64,000 nt of DNA from Mytilisepta virgata (GCA_028015205.1 CM051514.1:6820001-6884000), one strand, 5' to 3'; shown: positions 46,583-58,187, counted from the stretch's first letter. The notes: generated by a model from the sequence alone, not told the origin. Numbers and translations are program-made.

Positions 46583-48840
46583 AAAACGTTGCATCAGCAA
46601 TTTGGTCCCATAGACTTGTTTAGCCAAGCACATCCTTTCTCAAGCCAAAAGCCTGTATCCGATTGGTTGTCTTTGTTTGCGTTTAGTAGTGTCAAAGAAA
46701 ATGATCAAAATTTGAAAGTACAATGTATATATAGACCGATGACATAAACAATGTCTCACGTTGACCTGTGTGAGTTTAAAACAGTTTACACAATTGTAAA
46801 TGATAAATGTCATTATTTCATACTGGAAAATCATGTTTATTTTAGTTCTTTTTCTTAATTTTTTTACACCCTCTTTTAGAAGGAACATGCAGAGCTTAAT
46901 TTGAAGGGCCAAATGTGGCTGTATGTAAAATTACAGCCTAAACCGCCACTTTGAAGAGGAGGAACAACAATGCAGGAATATCGGCATGTTTTTTTTGTTT
47001 GTTTTCTTCTAGTAATGTGACATAAAGGTAGTCCTAGATTCGTCTGATTTTAGAACTGGGTGAATCCGTGGGACGTTAGAATGCACTCCATATATAAAAA
47101 TGGGAAATAATACGGAAAACTTGTAGCAGTTTTTTATGAATTTAAAAATTGCTTTTCGATGAAGAAAACCTTTGTTTTTTTTCAATTCTGTAACCATTTG
47201 AACAATAATCTCCAGCCACAGGCGACACAAATTTGTTTTAACACTAAGCAACTGTTTATATTCAACCTCTAGATAATAAGAAGATATTTCTTAAAAGTAT
47301 AAACTATTTTTTAATAGAAAAAGGGATATAGAAGTGAAGCATATAAGGTTTTCTTGAAAGAAAATAAATATATTATGTGTAATACACTGGCAAGTGACTA
47401 TTCTGAACAAAATCTGCAATCTTCCTGGTCAGAAGGTAGAATATAGGATAATTGGCCTGATGCAAGATTGGCTGTAGAAAGTCACATTTGGTGTCAAGGC
47501 GCCAGTTAGGCTTCCATTCTATATTTTCAGTGATTTCATCGGGTAGGGCGACACATGCAAAGTCTCACTTACAGGATTAAAATATATTATTTAAGTTGAA
47601 ATTAACCAAATCACATCAGATTCTTGCTATTTTACTCCCTTATTTTTATTGTGGTAGTTCACATCGCAAGAGCTTTAGTTTTTGTACTGCCTCGTTCTGA
47701 CTCCCATTGCTTTGCTAATTGTGTGTTATACTTCATTGTCTTTGTATTTTTTTTTATTTTTTTTTGTGTTTTCATGGATTCGCCTTGTTTTTTGATTTTG
47801 GTTTTGTGGAATTTGCCAACTGTCTTATCACTTCGGTGTTCTTTTTCCGATATCTATCTTATTTTCTGATTTTCATTTTTATTCTAAGTTTCCATTATGA
47901 CTTGGTCATAGATAATTATGACAGTGAGTGTCGTCATTAAATCCAATTCTCGTCCGGATTCCATCAAACTATACAAATCTTTGATTATATTAATAGTACA
48001 CAACTGCACCTTTTCGTCTCATAAAGTTATTTGTCATATAAACAAACAAACACATCATTCTTCGAATAAGAGAAAGCTGAGACTCGGAAATACAAAGTAA
48101 GTTTCTGTAGAAATATTTCTCTCAACAGTTTAAGGACCAATCAAGTCGAGTGTGTATGTTATTGTTTCCGCATGTTTTCTGATTAATTAAGGAAAACTTC
48201 CCATTCTATCTAGTTTATAGTTCCCAAAGGACTTTCCATGCCATTCCAATACAACGAAGTTTTATTTCCACGAACGGAATCTGTTAATGACTATCCTTCA
48301 CAATTGACAAGTAAATTGATTTTTTGTGATTTTTGTAGTTTTTAATTGACTGTTCAATCACACAGTTCTTCGTGCTCTTAAGGACTTTAATGTAATTTGA
48401 TTAATTGATTGCTAGATCCATGTATTTTATTACTTTACATCCAATTAATTGTTAACAAAAAAATGAAATGGCACGACACTTAACTTCAAATGTAATTTAT
48501 TAGGTGTTTGCGTTTTGAATTGGTATATATTTTTGGCAAAATCAAATACCGAGTACACTTATGGTGTAGAAACATACAATGACCATCATTTTTAAAATAT
48601 ACCTATAAAATGCATCAAAATTGCTATCATAGAATATTATTGCTTCCACTCAATGTCCCCGAAGATATCGAAATCCTAGGGACCACTATTTCAATACTGT
48701 CATAAAAATTTTTATTGAGCATAACTGTTGGAGTTATGTCTGGGCACTGGAAATCCCAATTTTTTAATCGGTACGAACAGAGACACTCGCAATACACGTT
48801 ACATTATGTATCTCGCCGCATCCAATGCCAGCAATATATT
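46583..48840. other. non-coding DNA
   Basis: No gene recognised. Near 47,630-47,930 a strongly T-rich strand gives an open hydrophobic frame (long runs of F, V and L) with no recognised family; low-complexity composition explains it. Other short frames are unsupported. Confidence 0.4.
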
Positions 48841-49460
48841 GGGACAGTTCAAGACGCATTTAAGGTGGATCACCCAGAAATGCGTAACCGGAAGTAATGG
48901 ATTTTTCCGCCATTTTCCTATTTATTGTTTACGGAAGTGATGTCAGTCACGTACCAAAACCAGTTGAAATGGAAGTAAGGGGGCATAATCCAATCCTTCC
49001 TTTGAACTTTCCTTGATCCAATTGAGAACAGAGACATCAGCCGGTATAAAAAGCGACATAAAAATGGAAGATTACCCAATAGTCCCTCTGTACAGCATAT
49101 ACTATCAGACTCGGACATAACATTTCCCGAGAGACAAAATATAAGACCCTTACCCTATGACAGACCGAGAGACAACCACGAATGAAAAGCGTGGGGAAAA
49201 AAGGGGGGATAATCCAATCATACTTCCGCCAACGCGAGCGCCGAACAAACTTGCGGGTCCCTATCACGTCACTTCCGTAAACAAAACCAGAGAAAATGGC
49301 CAGAAAACCAATTACTTCCGGTTGCACATGCGCGCAAATCAGTTCTACTTTTGCCACCATCCGTGTATGTGACTGACGTCGGTTCCACATTAGGCATGCA
49401 CGCTAAACACATCCGGGTACTTCCGGTTCCGGTCACGTGACCTCAGTTTCCGAGGAAGTT
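48841..49460. promoter_or_regulatory. GC-rich module with ETS, CRE and E-box-like motifs, arranged as an inverted repeat
   Basis: The left part (48,886-48,957: AACCGGAAGTAATGGATTTT, CGCCATTTTCC, TTTACGGAAGTGATGTCAGT, CACGTAC) and the right part (49,250-49,322) are reverse complements of one another with a centre of about 290 bp. Further motifs on the right are TTCCGGTTCCGGTCACGTGA, GCACATGCGCGCAA and TGACGTCGG. The start (GGGACAGTTCAAGACGCATT) matches the start of the module at 56.66 kb (GGGCACAGTTCAGGTCGCAT). Motif identity is from consensus words: CCGGAAGT for ETS, TGACGTCA-like for CRE, CACGTG for bHLH, GCGCATGCGC-like for NRF1. No gene start was assigned to it. Confidence 0.55.
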
Positions 49461-50144
49461 ATCAGGGTGACGTCACTACCTCAAGTACGACTTGCATATA
49501 CTAATAATGCCACATGTGGGACGATGATCATTTGAGACAGGGGACAAGGACTTGAAACGGCGATAAAGAGGTGAGTTGCTGTTTGATTGCAGATTAACTC
49601 AGATGATTGCATTTTGAATAAAACAAAGATTGTGCAGTTAGACATGAAGACGTTCAATGCATTAGGCATGCGTAAATTGTCCTAGCTCCGACACTATACT
49701 AGAAGGGTTGTCAAATCCGAAAGCAACAGTGTTTTTTGAAAGATTACGTCTTACTTGTATCTTATTTGTATCTCTTGATATATAGTGTTTGACTAACAGG
49801 AATATTACTGACTTATAATCATAACTGCTGCAAAACATGCTAATGTTAATTTTTTTCTGGACTAATATATGATGGGGCGTATATATGGACACGTATTCTG
49901 TGTAACAAAGGAACACTGATAATAATTATATAAAACGTTTAAACTGACGTTATTTCAATTTCTTCACCTTTATTTATTATTTAGATCATTGTAGACCACG
50001 ACAGGTTTTATGTGTTTCATTTTCAACACCTTTCAATACAACCTTTTCGATCATTTGACATTTAGCTCTGCTCTTCAATAGCTTTTCGTTACAGCGTTCT
50101 GATGACCAAAATGCACTTTAAGCGACAAGAGTTTTAAACACATA
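49461..50144. other. non-coding DNA
   Basis: Unassigned AT-rich sequence between the GC-rich module and repeat B copy 3. Confidence 0.45.
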
Positions 50145-50149
50145 CACAC

Positions 50150-50515
50150 GCCAACTTTTCTCTCTAATTCATATCAACTGGTATTTATCAATTTGTTACA
50201 ACACGCAGAATGATTTCATAATTTGGGGAATGTGATTCAATGAAATATATTCAATTTTGATGTCTGTGTATTTCCCCCATATATTTACATATAATTATGG
50301 TTGAAAAGTCTGTTCCGAACAAATATTGGCTATGAAAGGGATTGAAAATTAGTTCGGAGCGACTTTTGCTGTTATAATTGTATTTGATTAACTATAATTA
50401 AACAAACACAGCACGGGAGAAAATTACAGCGAATCACATTCTTGTATTTTTTATATAAAACATAATAATGAGAATATTTTAACAATTCAAATTGTAATGC
50501 ATGCGAGGGTCTAAT
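50150..50515 (+). repeat. dispersed repeat B, copy 3
   Basis: Same orientation as 22,855-23,165, with CTCTCTAATTCATATCAACT, GGGGAATGTGATTCAATGAA, ATTGGCTATGAAAGGGATTG, AGTTCGGAGCGACTTTTGC, GCGAATCACATTCTTG, TGAGAATATTTTAAC and AATGCATGCGAGGGTC. About 365 bp including a small expansion in the middle. Confidence 0.75.
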
Positions 50516-50606
50516 GAGTTTATATTTAGATTTACATATACAATATAAAATGCAATGTATATACACTGTATAACAAATCGCACAATTTCAGTTGTATAAT
50601 AAAAAT

Positions 50607-51327
50607 AATGTTAAAACATATAACAAAAAACATAATGTTAAACCATATAACAAAAACATGATATTAAAACATATAACAAAAAACATAATATTAAAACATA
50701 TAACAAAAAACATAATGTTAAAACATATAACAAAAACATAATGTTAAAACATATAACAAAAAACATAATGTTAAAACATATAACAAAAACATAATGTTAA
50801 AACATATAACAAAAAACATAATATTAAAACATATAACAAAAAACATAATGTTAAAACATATAACAAAAAACATAATGTTAAAACATTTAACAAAAAAAAA
50901 ACATAATGTTAAAACATTTAATAAAAACATAATGTTAAACCATATAACAAAAACATAATATTAAAACATATAACAAAAAACATAATATTAAAACATATAA
51001 CAAAAAAACATAATGTTAAAACATATAACAAAAAACATAATGTTAAAACATATAACAAAAAACATAATGTTAAAACATATAACAAAAAACGTAATGTTAA
51101 AACATATAACAAAAAAACATAATGTTAAAACATATAACAAAAAACATAATGTTAAAACATATAACAAAAACACAATGTTAAAAAAAAATATAACAAAAAA
51201 ACATAATGTTAAAACATATAACAAAAAAACATAATGTTAAAACATATAACAAAAAACATAATGTTAAAACATATAACAAAAAACATAATGTTAAAACATA
51301 TAACAAAAACATAATGTTAAAGCATTA
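50607..51327. repeat. 26-28 bp AT-rich satellite (about 27 units)
   Basis: Tandem ATAATGTTAAAACATATAAC followed by AAAAAAC, with length varying by the A run (26-28 bp). Variants include ATAATATTAAAAC and one block with AAAAAAAATATAAC. The core TGTTAAAACA is partly palindromic. Long frames on both strands (repeating FNIMFFVIC or LYVLTLCF on minus) are artefacts of the tandem structure. Confidence 0.95.
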
Positions 51328-51992
51328 AGAACATGTGTTCTGATAGTTTTCAAACATCAAAAAGTTTTGCATGCGGGCAATGGGAGACCACCACTACCGT
51401 TACTTTTATACATTCGCATATACAAAAAATACAAGAAGAAATTCAAATGCCAAAATGATCAAATGGGAATGGAAAAAAAACATGGAGATACTCTTTATAC
51501 TCATTAGTTACCACAAAATTTAATTATATTTTACTAAACAATATTTTTATTATGAAAATTTTTTTATAGGCATGAAATCCGAACATAAGGTTTGTTAAAG
51601 TAACAAGCAAAAAAGAACATATATTAGACACATGTTAAATGAGATAATATTGTATTAATTGAACATAAATATGATAGTTTTGGATTAATCTATAATATCT
51701 GTTTTTACTTGGTATATAATTACCTGATTTAATTTGAAATGATTTGTTTAGTTACCTCCCTTGTTAAACTGGTTTTGAGGGGTAAACATGTTTTATTGTT
51801 TATGAAATTATGTTATACGAAATTTCTGCTTTAAAACAAATTAAAATAAGTTATATAAACGACTTTAATGTGTTCTTAAAAGTTTTATAGACAAAATGGT
51901 GAAAACATTGTACATTAAATACGGAAATAAACCAAGCTGTACAATTATTTATTTTTATATAAGTATTGATTGATAAGATTATACATGTGAAC
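51328..51992. other. AT-rich non-coding DNA
   Basis: Unassigned sequence between the AT-rich satellite and the first 48-bp direct repeat. Confidence 0.45.
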
Positions 51993-52040
51993 CGTCCGTG
52001 CGAGACCTAAATAGGTAGTCAAGGACGTTAAAAACTCCCC
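51993..52040 (+). repeat. 48-bp direct repeat, left copy
   Basis: CGTCCGTGCGAGACCTAAAT-AGGTAGTCAAGGACGTTAAA-AACTCCCC. It recurs at 55,873-55,920 with two differences. It lies 13 bases before the RT frame of the LINE relic. It could be the 5' end of this LINE family, the shared 3' tail of two elements, or a target sequence. Confidence 0.85.
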
Positions 52041-52053
52041 TAGATAGATATAC

Positions 52054-54806
52054 ATGATAGAATATTGGGAAAACTTTTGTTCTAAACTAAATCATAAAAC
52101 TGACGTTAGAAAAGTATGGAATACTGTTAAAAGTATGAAGAGTGCTAGAATAAACAATCACCCTACCCTACAATCAAATAACTTCACAGCTGTAACAAAT
52201 AAAGATAAGGCCAACTTGCTGGCACAAACTTTTTCTAAAGCCAGTAATGATGACAACTTAGACCCAAGTTTTAAAAAGCATAAAGATCAATTTGAGGTCG
52301 AAAACCCGGCACGAAAAGATCAAAACCAGGAGCATAATAAAAAGGCTATAAATATCCCATTCACAGCAGATGAATTGTATAAAGTCTTAAAAAACAAAAA
52401 AACTACATCTCCAGGAGATGACAGGATAACTTATGAAATGTTTAAGCATATGCCAACTAATGTAATAGACATTGTAATAAATCTAATAAATAAAGTATGG
52501 GAAACAGGTAATCTACCACCTTACTGGAAACAAGCCATTGTCATCCCAATATTAAAACCCAATAAACCTAAATCAGACCCAAAATCATATAGACCAATCT
52601 CATTGACATCCAACTTTTGTAAACTAATGGAAAGTATGGTAAATGAAAGACTTAAGTACACTTTGGAAAAACAAAATATAATAAAAAATACACAGTCTGG
52701 TTTCAGAGAGGGTCGCTCAACAATCGACCAGTTATTAAGACTTGAAACACAAATTAAAAAAGCTAAGGTACGTAAACAGTATTTACTTGCAGTATTCCTC
52801 GACATCGAAAAAGCCTTCGATTTGGTCTGGAGTAATGGGCTCCTCCATAAAATTAAAAACTATGGTATAAATGGCCGCATGTTTAACTTTATTCAAGATT
52901 TTTTTGGAAGATCGTAAAATTCAAGTAAGAATTAATCAAGAAACATCTGATCTCTGTGACTTACACAACGGTACACCACAGGGCAGCGTTATAAGTCCTA
53001 CGCTTTTTAACATCATGATTAACGATCTTGCAGACCAAGCAAAAAAACCGGCAGAAATCTCTCAATTTGCTGACGACAGTGCATTATGGTATAGGGGCAA
53101 TCGAATAAAACTATTAACTAATAAAATGCAGGAAACTCTAAATTGCATAAGTAAATGGTCCAAAAAGTGAGGGTTCAAAATCTCAGACGCTAAAACAGTA
53201 GGAGTTGTCTTTGGTGATAGGTTACCAAGTTCAGTTAAACTCACATTAAATAATAAACCAATAACCTTCAAAAGTGAGGTCAAATTCTTAGGATTAATCT
53301 TCGATCGTAAACTGACCTGGAATAAACACATTCAACATATTCAAGAAAGGTGTAAGCCTGTATTAAATCTAATGAGATATGTTAAAGCCAATAATTTTGG
53401 AATGGGCACTGAAACACTACTCACACTCTATAGGGCATTACTACGTTCAATAATAGATTACGGGTGCCAGGTGTACAATTCAGCCTGCAAAACAACAAAA
53501 AATAAATTAGATATAATACAAGCCCAAGGTCTAAAAATAGCCCTCGGTGCATTACCATCTACCCCGATCGAATACCTGCTAAGAGAATCTGGCGAAAAAC
53601 CACAACTAAGACGGGATGAACTCTCCCTTAAATATTACGTCAGATGTAAACGAAATCCGAAAAATCCTGCAATGAATTGCTGAACGATTGTGTTGAATAC
53701 AGGGCTAAAGCTCATAAATGGAACGAACACACTGTCCCATATGGTTACCGAGTATCCAAATAACTAAAGGATAATAAATTAAACGATATAAATATAGTTA
53801 AACATGAAGCTCCACTTTATCCTCCTTGGGTAATCAAAACAGCTAAAGCCTCATGTGAACTTAAAAATCATATAGACAAAAATTAGACGACCCTAATATA
53901 ATCAAGAATCTGGACACTAACTATCAAGATCATTTAAAAATATATACAGATGGTTCAAAAGATCCTAACTCGGGTAAAACTAGAGCAGCCTATATAATAC
54001 GAAAAGAAAAGGTAAAATTTCATGAAAGAATAACCGATAATGTATCTGTGTACACAACAGAAATGGTAGCAATTTTTCAGGCATTAAAATGGGTCCACAA
54101 CAATGACCACACATACGATAAAATTGTAATCTTGACAGACTCTTTAAGTGCCGTTAACTCTATACAAAATAATAAATCAAGTAGACCAGACATACTGGAA
54201 TCAATCCAAATTTTAGCTTTTAATCTCAGGCAAAAAAATATAAACATCATAATAGAATGGATACCAGCCCATGAAGGTATCCTAGGCAACGAAATAACAG
54301 ATAAATTTGCCAAATTAGCACTTAAAAATGATAGAGTAAACATCAATATTTCACTAAGCTCAGGCGAATTTAACGCACTAGGCAAACAGATATATAATAA
54401 CATATGGCAAAATATGTGGGACAAGCTTAAAGACTCCTGGTATTATAAACTTAATCCTAATATTAATAAAAAAAAACATTTTTTATAAAGGTGGTAGATA
54501 TCACACCAAAACTATCACACGATTAAGACTAGGACACACCCTTTTGGCTGGGCAAACAGGGCAATATATACGCAGGTCTCACCATTATGTACAACACGTG
54601 ACGTAACAGAAAACATAGAACATCTTCTGCTGCACTGTACAGCGCATGATCCAGCTAGACAAAAACTTAGTGAAGCCCTGTATCAAATTAATATAGACAA
54701 CCCTAACATCCAAATATTACTTAATCCTGAAAAGAATAATCAGCAATACGTCTACACACAGCTGGTAAACTTTATTACAGAAATAGATTACCATAAATAC
54801 ATCTAG
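52054..54806 (+). pseudogene. LINE ORF2 relic: reverse transcriptase plus RNase H (I/Jockey group)
   Basis: The endonuclease is missing (5' truncated). RT blocks in order: SYRPISLTSNFCKLMESM (about 52,590), SGFREGRSTIDQLL, VFLDIEKAFDLVW (motif A), then a +1 slip in a seven-T run at 52,899-52,905, GTPQGSVISPTLFNIMIND-L (motif B), SQFADDSALW (motif C, about 53,066). A TGA at 53,168 replaces Trp. The thumb region reads through to 53,683; then stops and frameshifts occur at about 53,680, 53,761 and 53,890. RNase H follows: IYTDGSKD, TTEMVAIFQAL, ILTDSLSAV, IPAHEGILGNEITDKFAK, with all four acidic catalytic positions retained. A further slip at 54,480 precedes ENIEHLLLHC, the C-terminal zinc knuckle, and TAG 54,804. 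Presence of RNase H argues for the I/Jockey side rather than RTE or L1. Damage is modest: two stops and about four slips. Confidence 0.88.
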
Positions 54807-55081
54807 GTTTCACATTCAGATTCAACTAATCACAAAACTCCTTACATACCCGACCATACCCCCAGGAATAAATAGGGTGCCTACTGTGAGGTACGCGCCC
54901 AATAAAAAACTCCCAATCCTATTTTATCAAAAGTGTGGTTTTCCTTGCACTCAACTCTGTGAGTAGGACTACTGCCGACTGCCCCTAAATTTCATTTAAT
55001 GGCAAATGACAGAGCAAACGGACGATCGTTATCCGCCTGCAAGACAGGAGAATAACCATACTGACGGCTGGACAAAACTGT

Positions 55082-55105
<24 letters not shown>
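54807..55105 (+). other. 3' region after the LINE, ending in T25
   Basis: Contains AATAAAAAACTCCC near 54,900, a possible poly-A signal, then GC-balanced sequence to a run of 25 T at 55,081-55,105. A LINE in this orientation should end in A, so the T run probably belongs to a different, minus-strand insertion or marks a boundary. Confidence 0.4.
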
Positions 55106-55112
<7 letters not shown>

Positions 55113-55872
55113 ATATATTCCATTTTCTATTCTTGACCTTTGCCTCAAATTTGTATTTTTTTTCTTACAATTTACTTTGGTGTCTTTTTATAAAATATAA
55201 GTAATAAAACAAAACAACTAAATTTGTATTAAAAATAACAAAATTATATTCAAAAAGCTGCTAGGTTGCTGACTAGTTAGAATTTCAGGGTTCCAGACCA
55301 CTCCATCGTCAACAGAACCAAGGATGCCGCTGCTTAGCTGTTCAATATAGACATAGCCGTTAATCGTCGTATATTCATTCATATCTTTGGAATACCTTTT
55401 TTTACCACCGTTCCTAAATTCAAAATTCCGCTCCACACCAGCTTTGGTGCATATTCAGGTGCATATCAAATTCGAAAATCCGTACACACTTTTGGCTTAC
55501 AACTCATCAAATTTCGTTTGTCATCAGTTTGGAATATATTTAGGCCACCTACACTAAATTCTAAAAGCCGTCTCGCGCAAGCCAACCTTCTTCCTCCGCA
55601 TTCCGCTCAGCTTTTGGTGCCATGTTATCTATCACCCCCGTCAACCGTTAATAATATTTTGTAAGTATAGTTCTTTTTTCTTTTTTTCAAAATCACCTTA
55701 CTTTTTTCTTTTTTTTTTTTTTAACTTTTAGATATTATTTTTGTGAAATTATTTTTACATGTTCGGTTTTTATGCTTATTTTTCTTTTTTATTTTTGGTT
55801 AAATTACTACTTTCTCAAATTATATTCATAACTTATGTTAAATAATATAACATAAATCATATTAAAATAAAT
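55106..55872. other. T-rich non-coding DNA
   Basis: No gene is supported. Two similar GCACCAAAAGCTG/GCACCAAAGCTGG blocks on the minus strand at about 55,445 and 55,615 suggest a decayed tandem pair. A 72-codon minus frame (MERNFEFRNGGKKRYSKDMN start) is unassigned. Confidence 0.4.
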
Positions 55873-55920
55873 CGTCCGTGCGAGACCTAAATAGGTAGAC
55901 AAGGACGTTAAAAACTTCCC
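55873..55920 (+). repeat. 48-bp direct repeat, right copy
   Basis: Matches 51,993-52,040 at 46 of 48 positions (T/A and C/T changes). The pair encloses 3.8 kb including the whole LINE relic. Confidence 0.85.
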
Positions 55921-56655
55921 AGTCACTATGCATGGTTCTTTGAAGCATTATAGTTACACAGGTGGTCTTTACTTCTTACATTTGATAGTTTTTACTAATT
56001 TTTAACTTCCGAATCTTTTCGAATTTAGATATAATATTTAAACATTTACCAGCCTTTGTTAAATGATTAAGTACATTTCCATATAAAAATCAAACAATTA
56101 CATAAAAATGGGTGGCACCTCATAGTTTTTTAATTGCAATTTAATTTGCTTGTGATAATGTCAATACATTAGGATAATACAAAGTATCAAACATTGGTTC
56201 CAAATATAATTAGGAAGATTTTTACAAGCTGTTTAATTTGTAGTGCTTTCTATGTAAATTTCCATAAATTATCTCCCTTGGCAATAAATTTTCTATAGTG
56301 CTTTCTTGGTAAATATTATCTCAAAAAGGGGACAAGTGTTTAGCCTTAACTGAATTGCATTTAATATTAAAACTCAGACTAAGTAAAAATTTGTAATAGA
56401 ATTTCAAAAGCCTTCTAGCAGGTATAAAAAAGTTTGCAAAGATTATACACAAATTATTGGTCTAACACTAGTTATCTCACCTTTTCATAGTGCATTCTAT
56501 ATAAAAATTTCTCAGAAAGATGGGTCACAACTACGAAAAATTCACCAGATCGGTTAATAAATTTACAAAAGAAATGCAAAAACACACATAAAAAGAAAAT
56601 CCATTTCTATCATGTGCCACTGGATTTTGAATTTTATATGGAATGGTAGTAGTAT
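55921..56655. other. AT-rich non-coding DNA
   Basis: Nothing recognised up to the GC-rich module. Confidence 0.45.
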
Positions 56656-56659
56656 GTGG

Positions 56660-57110
56660 GCACAGTTCAGGTCGCATTTGAGGTGGTGCTGAGGTGGTGC
56701 TACCGGAAGTGACGTCAACCGGAAATGACGTCACCGGAAGTGACGTGACCGGAACCGGAAGTCAGGTGACCGGAACCGGAAGTGATTTTTGCGCGCATGC
56801 GCAACCGGAAGTGGGTAGTTTTCCCGCCCTTTGTTGCCGGAAGTGACGCAAGTCACGTGCTAGGACCCGGATGTGTGTTCTGCGCATGTTCAGGAACCGG
56901 AAGTACCCGGAAGTGGTTTGCGCAACCGGAAGTAGGGTGTTTTTTCTGCCATTTGTTGACGGAAGTGACGAAAGTCACGTGGTAGGACCCGGATGTGTGG
57001 TCTGCGCATGTTCGGGCGGAACCGGAAGTGGTTGGTGCAACCGGAAGTGATGGATTTTCTCCATTGACGGAAGTGACGCAAGTCACGGACCCGGATGTGC
57101 CATGCTTGAC
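56660..57110 (+). promoter_or_regulatory. ETS/CRE/NRF1/E-box motif array in about 110-bp units
   Basis: A GC-rich island in AT-rich surroundings. CCGGAAGT, the ETS-family core, occurs about eleven times between 56,703 and 57,050, plus two ACGGAAGT. TGACGTCA (CRE) occurs at 56,711 and 56,726, GCGCATGCGC (NRF1) at 56,793, and CACGTG twice (56,854 and 56,977). From 56,795 on there are three tandem units of 85-120 bp, each running TGCGCATG ... AACCGGAAGT ... CGGAAGTGACG-CAAGTCACG ... GACCCGGATGTG. This mix is typical of housekeeping CpG-island promoters, but no conserved gene starts here; the nearest gene rightward is the zinc-finger gene 1.1 kb away. Confidence 0.65.
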
Positions 57111-57516
57111 CAGATTTAATTATCTCCCCTTTTCCCGCACTTCTCGGTCGTCTCTGGCTCTTTCATCGGTCTGATACTCTCACTGATATGTCGAAGTCCG
57201 AGAGTATACGAAGTACACTATTGGATTATCTCCCCTTATCCCGCTCTTTTCATCTGTGGGGGTGCTGTTTTCTGTGAGGACTAGGATTGGATTATGTCCC
57301 CTTACCTCCAAGTGATGCTTGTCACCAATGGAGGGGTATCCTTAGCAACAGCCTTAGCAACGGCGGTCCATTTCATTGCATTCACTTAGTTTCTCTTCTC
57401 TTGCCCCATCCCGTTCTTTGCTGCTCATGGCTACTCAGGCTTGTTGCTGTTCGTCATCGCTGCTCATCTCTTGTTCTTTGCTGCTCAACGCTGCTCTGTA
57501 CTCAGACCTGAAAGCA
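57111..57516. other. GC-balanced non-coding DNA after the motif array
   Basis: TTATCTCCCCTTTTCCCGCA and TTGGATTATCTCCCCTTATC recur (57,120; 57,223; 57,287), and their complement GGGGGGATAATCCAATC occurs at 49,205. This segment is thus part of the same repeat family as the 48.8-49.5 kb module. No gene recognised. Confidence 0.45.
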
Positions 57517-57653
57517 CCCTAAAGACAATCGTTTACCCTAACACTAGTTCTGCTTTGCAGCCTGCTTCAAAGTCATGTTTCAAAGGGTGGATTGGTTTCA
57601 ATCCCTTATGACTTTGAAGTGGTACTAGTGTTAGGGATAAGATTATTTTAGGG
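57517..57653. repeat. inverted repeat with CCCTAACACTAGT core
   Basis: Left arm 57,517-57,575 (CCCTAAAGACAATCGTTTAC, CCTAACACTAGT, CTTCAAAGTCAT) and right arm 57,608-57,653 (ATGACTTTGAAG, ACTAGTGTTAGGG, ATTATTTTAGGG) are inverse complements with gaps. It forms a hairpin about 137 bp long and sits between the motif array and a T-rich tract. Possibly a small foldback insertion. Confidence 0.75.
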
Positions 57654-57659
57654 TTAGGT

Positions 57660-57895
57660 AAGTATTTTATTATTTTATAATTTTTTTTTCTATTTATATT
57701 ATCATATTTTTTTTTATTTAATATATTTACATATTTTTTTAATTTTTAATTATTTTTTTTTTTTTTATATTTAATATTTTTTTTTATTATTATTTTTTTT
57801 AATTTTTATTATTATTATTTTTATTTTTTTAATTTTTTAATTTTTAATTTTTTTTTATTTTTTATAATTATTATTTTTATTTTTTATATTTTTTG
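57660..57895. repeat. T-rich low-complexity tract
   Basis: About 235 bases made almost wholly of T and A (TTTTTATTATTATTTTTTTT type). It directly precedes the GC-richer zinc-finger locus and may mark an insertion edge. Confidence 0.9.
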
Positions 57896-57920
57896 GCGTC
57901 CATGTTGGATCCCGTTAATG

Positions 57921-58187
57921 TGACGTCATGGAAATTTCCATTAGAAAACGTGTTGCAACATGTCGGTGGACGCGGACCTGAGCGTAGACACTCATGGTGC
58001 CCTCTTTTACGTCCGCGTTCAGGGAAAAAAAATCGAAAATTTCGGTCGACGCGGACCTGAACGAAGACACCCATGGTGCTCTCTATTCCGTCCGCGTTCA
58101 GGAAAAAATCGAAAATTTTGGTCGACGCTGACCTGAGCGAAGACACCCTTGGTGTTCTCTTTTACGTCCGCGTTCTGGCTATATATA
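57921..58187 (+). promoter_or_regulatory. promoter of the zinc-finger gene: CRE, kappa-B-like site, three 77-79 bp repeats, TATA box
   Basis: TGACGTCA (CRE) at 57,921-57,928 is followed at once by GGAAATTTCC (57,930-57,939), which fits the kappa-B consensus. Three tandem units then start at 57,963, 58,042 and 58,119. Each holds GACGCGGACCTGA, GAAGACACYCATGGTG and GTCCGCGTTCAGG, so ACGCGGAC appears in both orientations in a unit. A TATATATA lies at 58,180-58,187, about 50 bp before the ATG at 58,238. Unit sequence is well conserved between copies. The layout is that of a compact inducible promoter; which factors bind is unknown. Confidence 0.6.

Noticed and set aside
47624..47940. Hydrophobic frames resembling membrane proteins
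   Set aside because: The strand is T-rich, so F/L/V runs are expected; no family match.
50718..51234. Several long frames on both strands with repeating FNIMFFVIC, LYVLTLCF or ITKNIMLKH words
   Set aside because: Direct products of the 26-28 bp satellite.
55081..55105. T25 taken as LINE tail
   Set aside because: The LINE relic is on the plus strand and should end in A; the run cannot be its own tail.
57640..57662. Telomere-like repeat (TTAGGG words near 57,640-57,660)
   Set aside because: Only two or three imperfect words within an inverted repeat; not an array.
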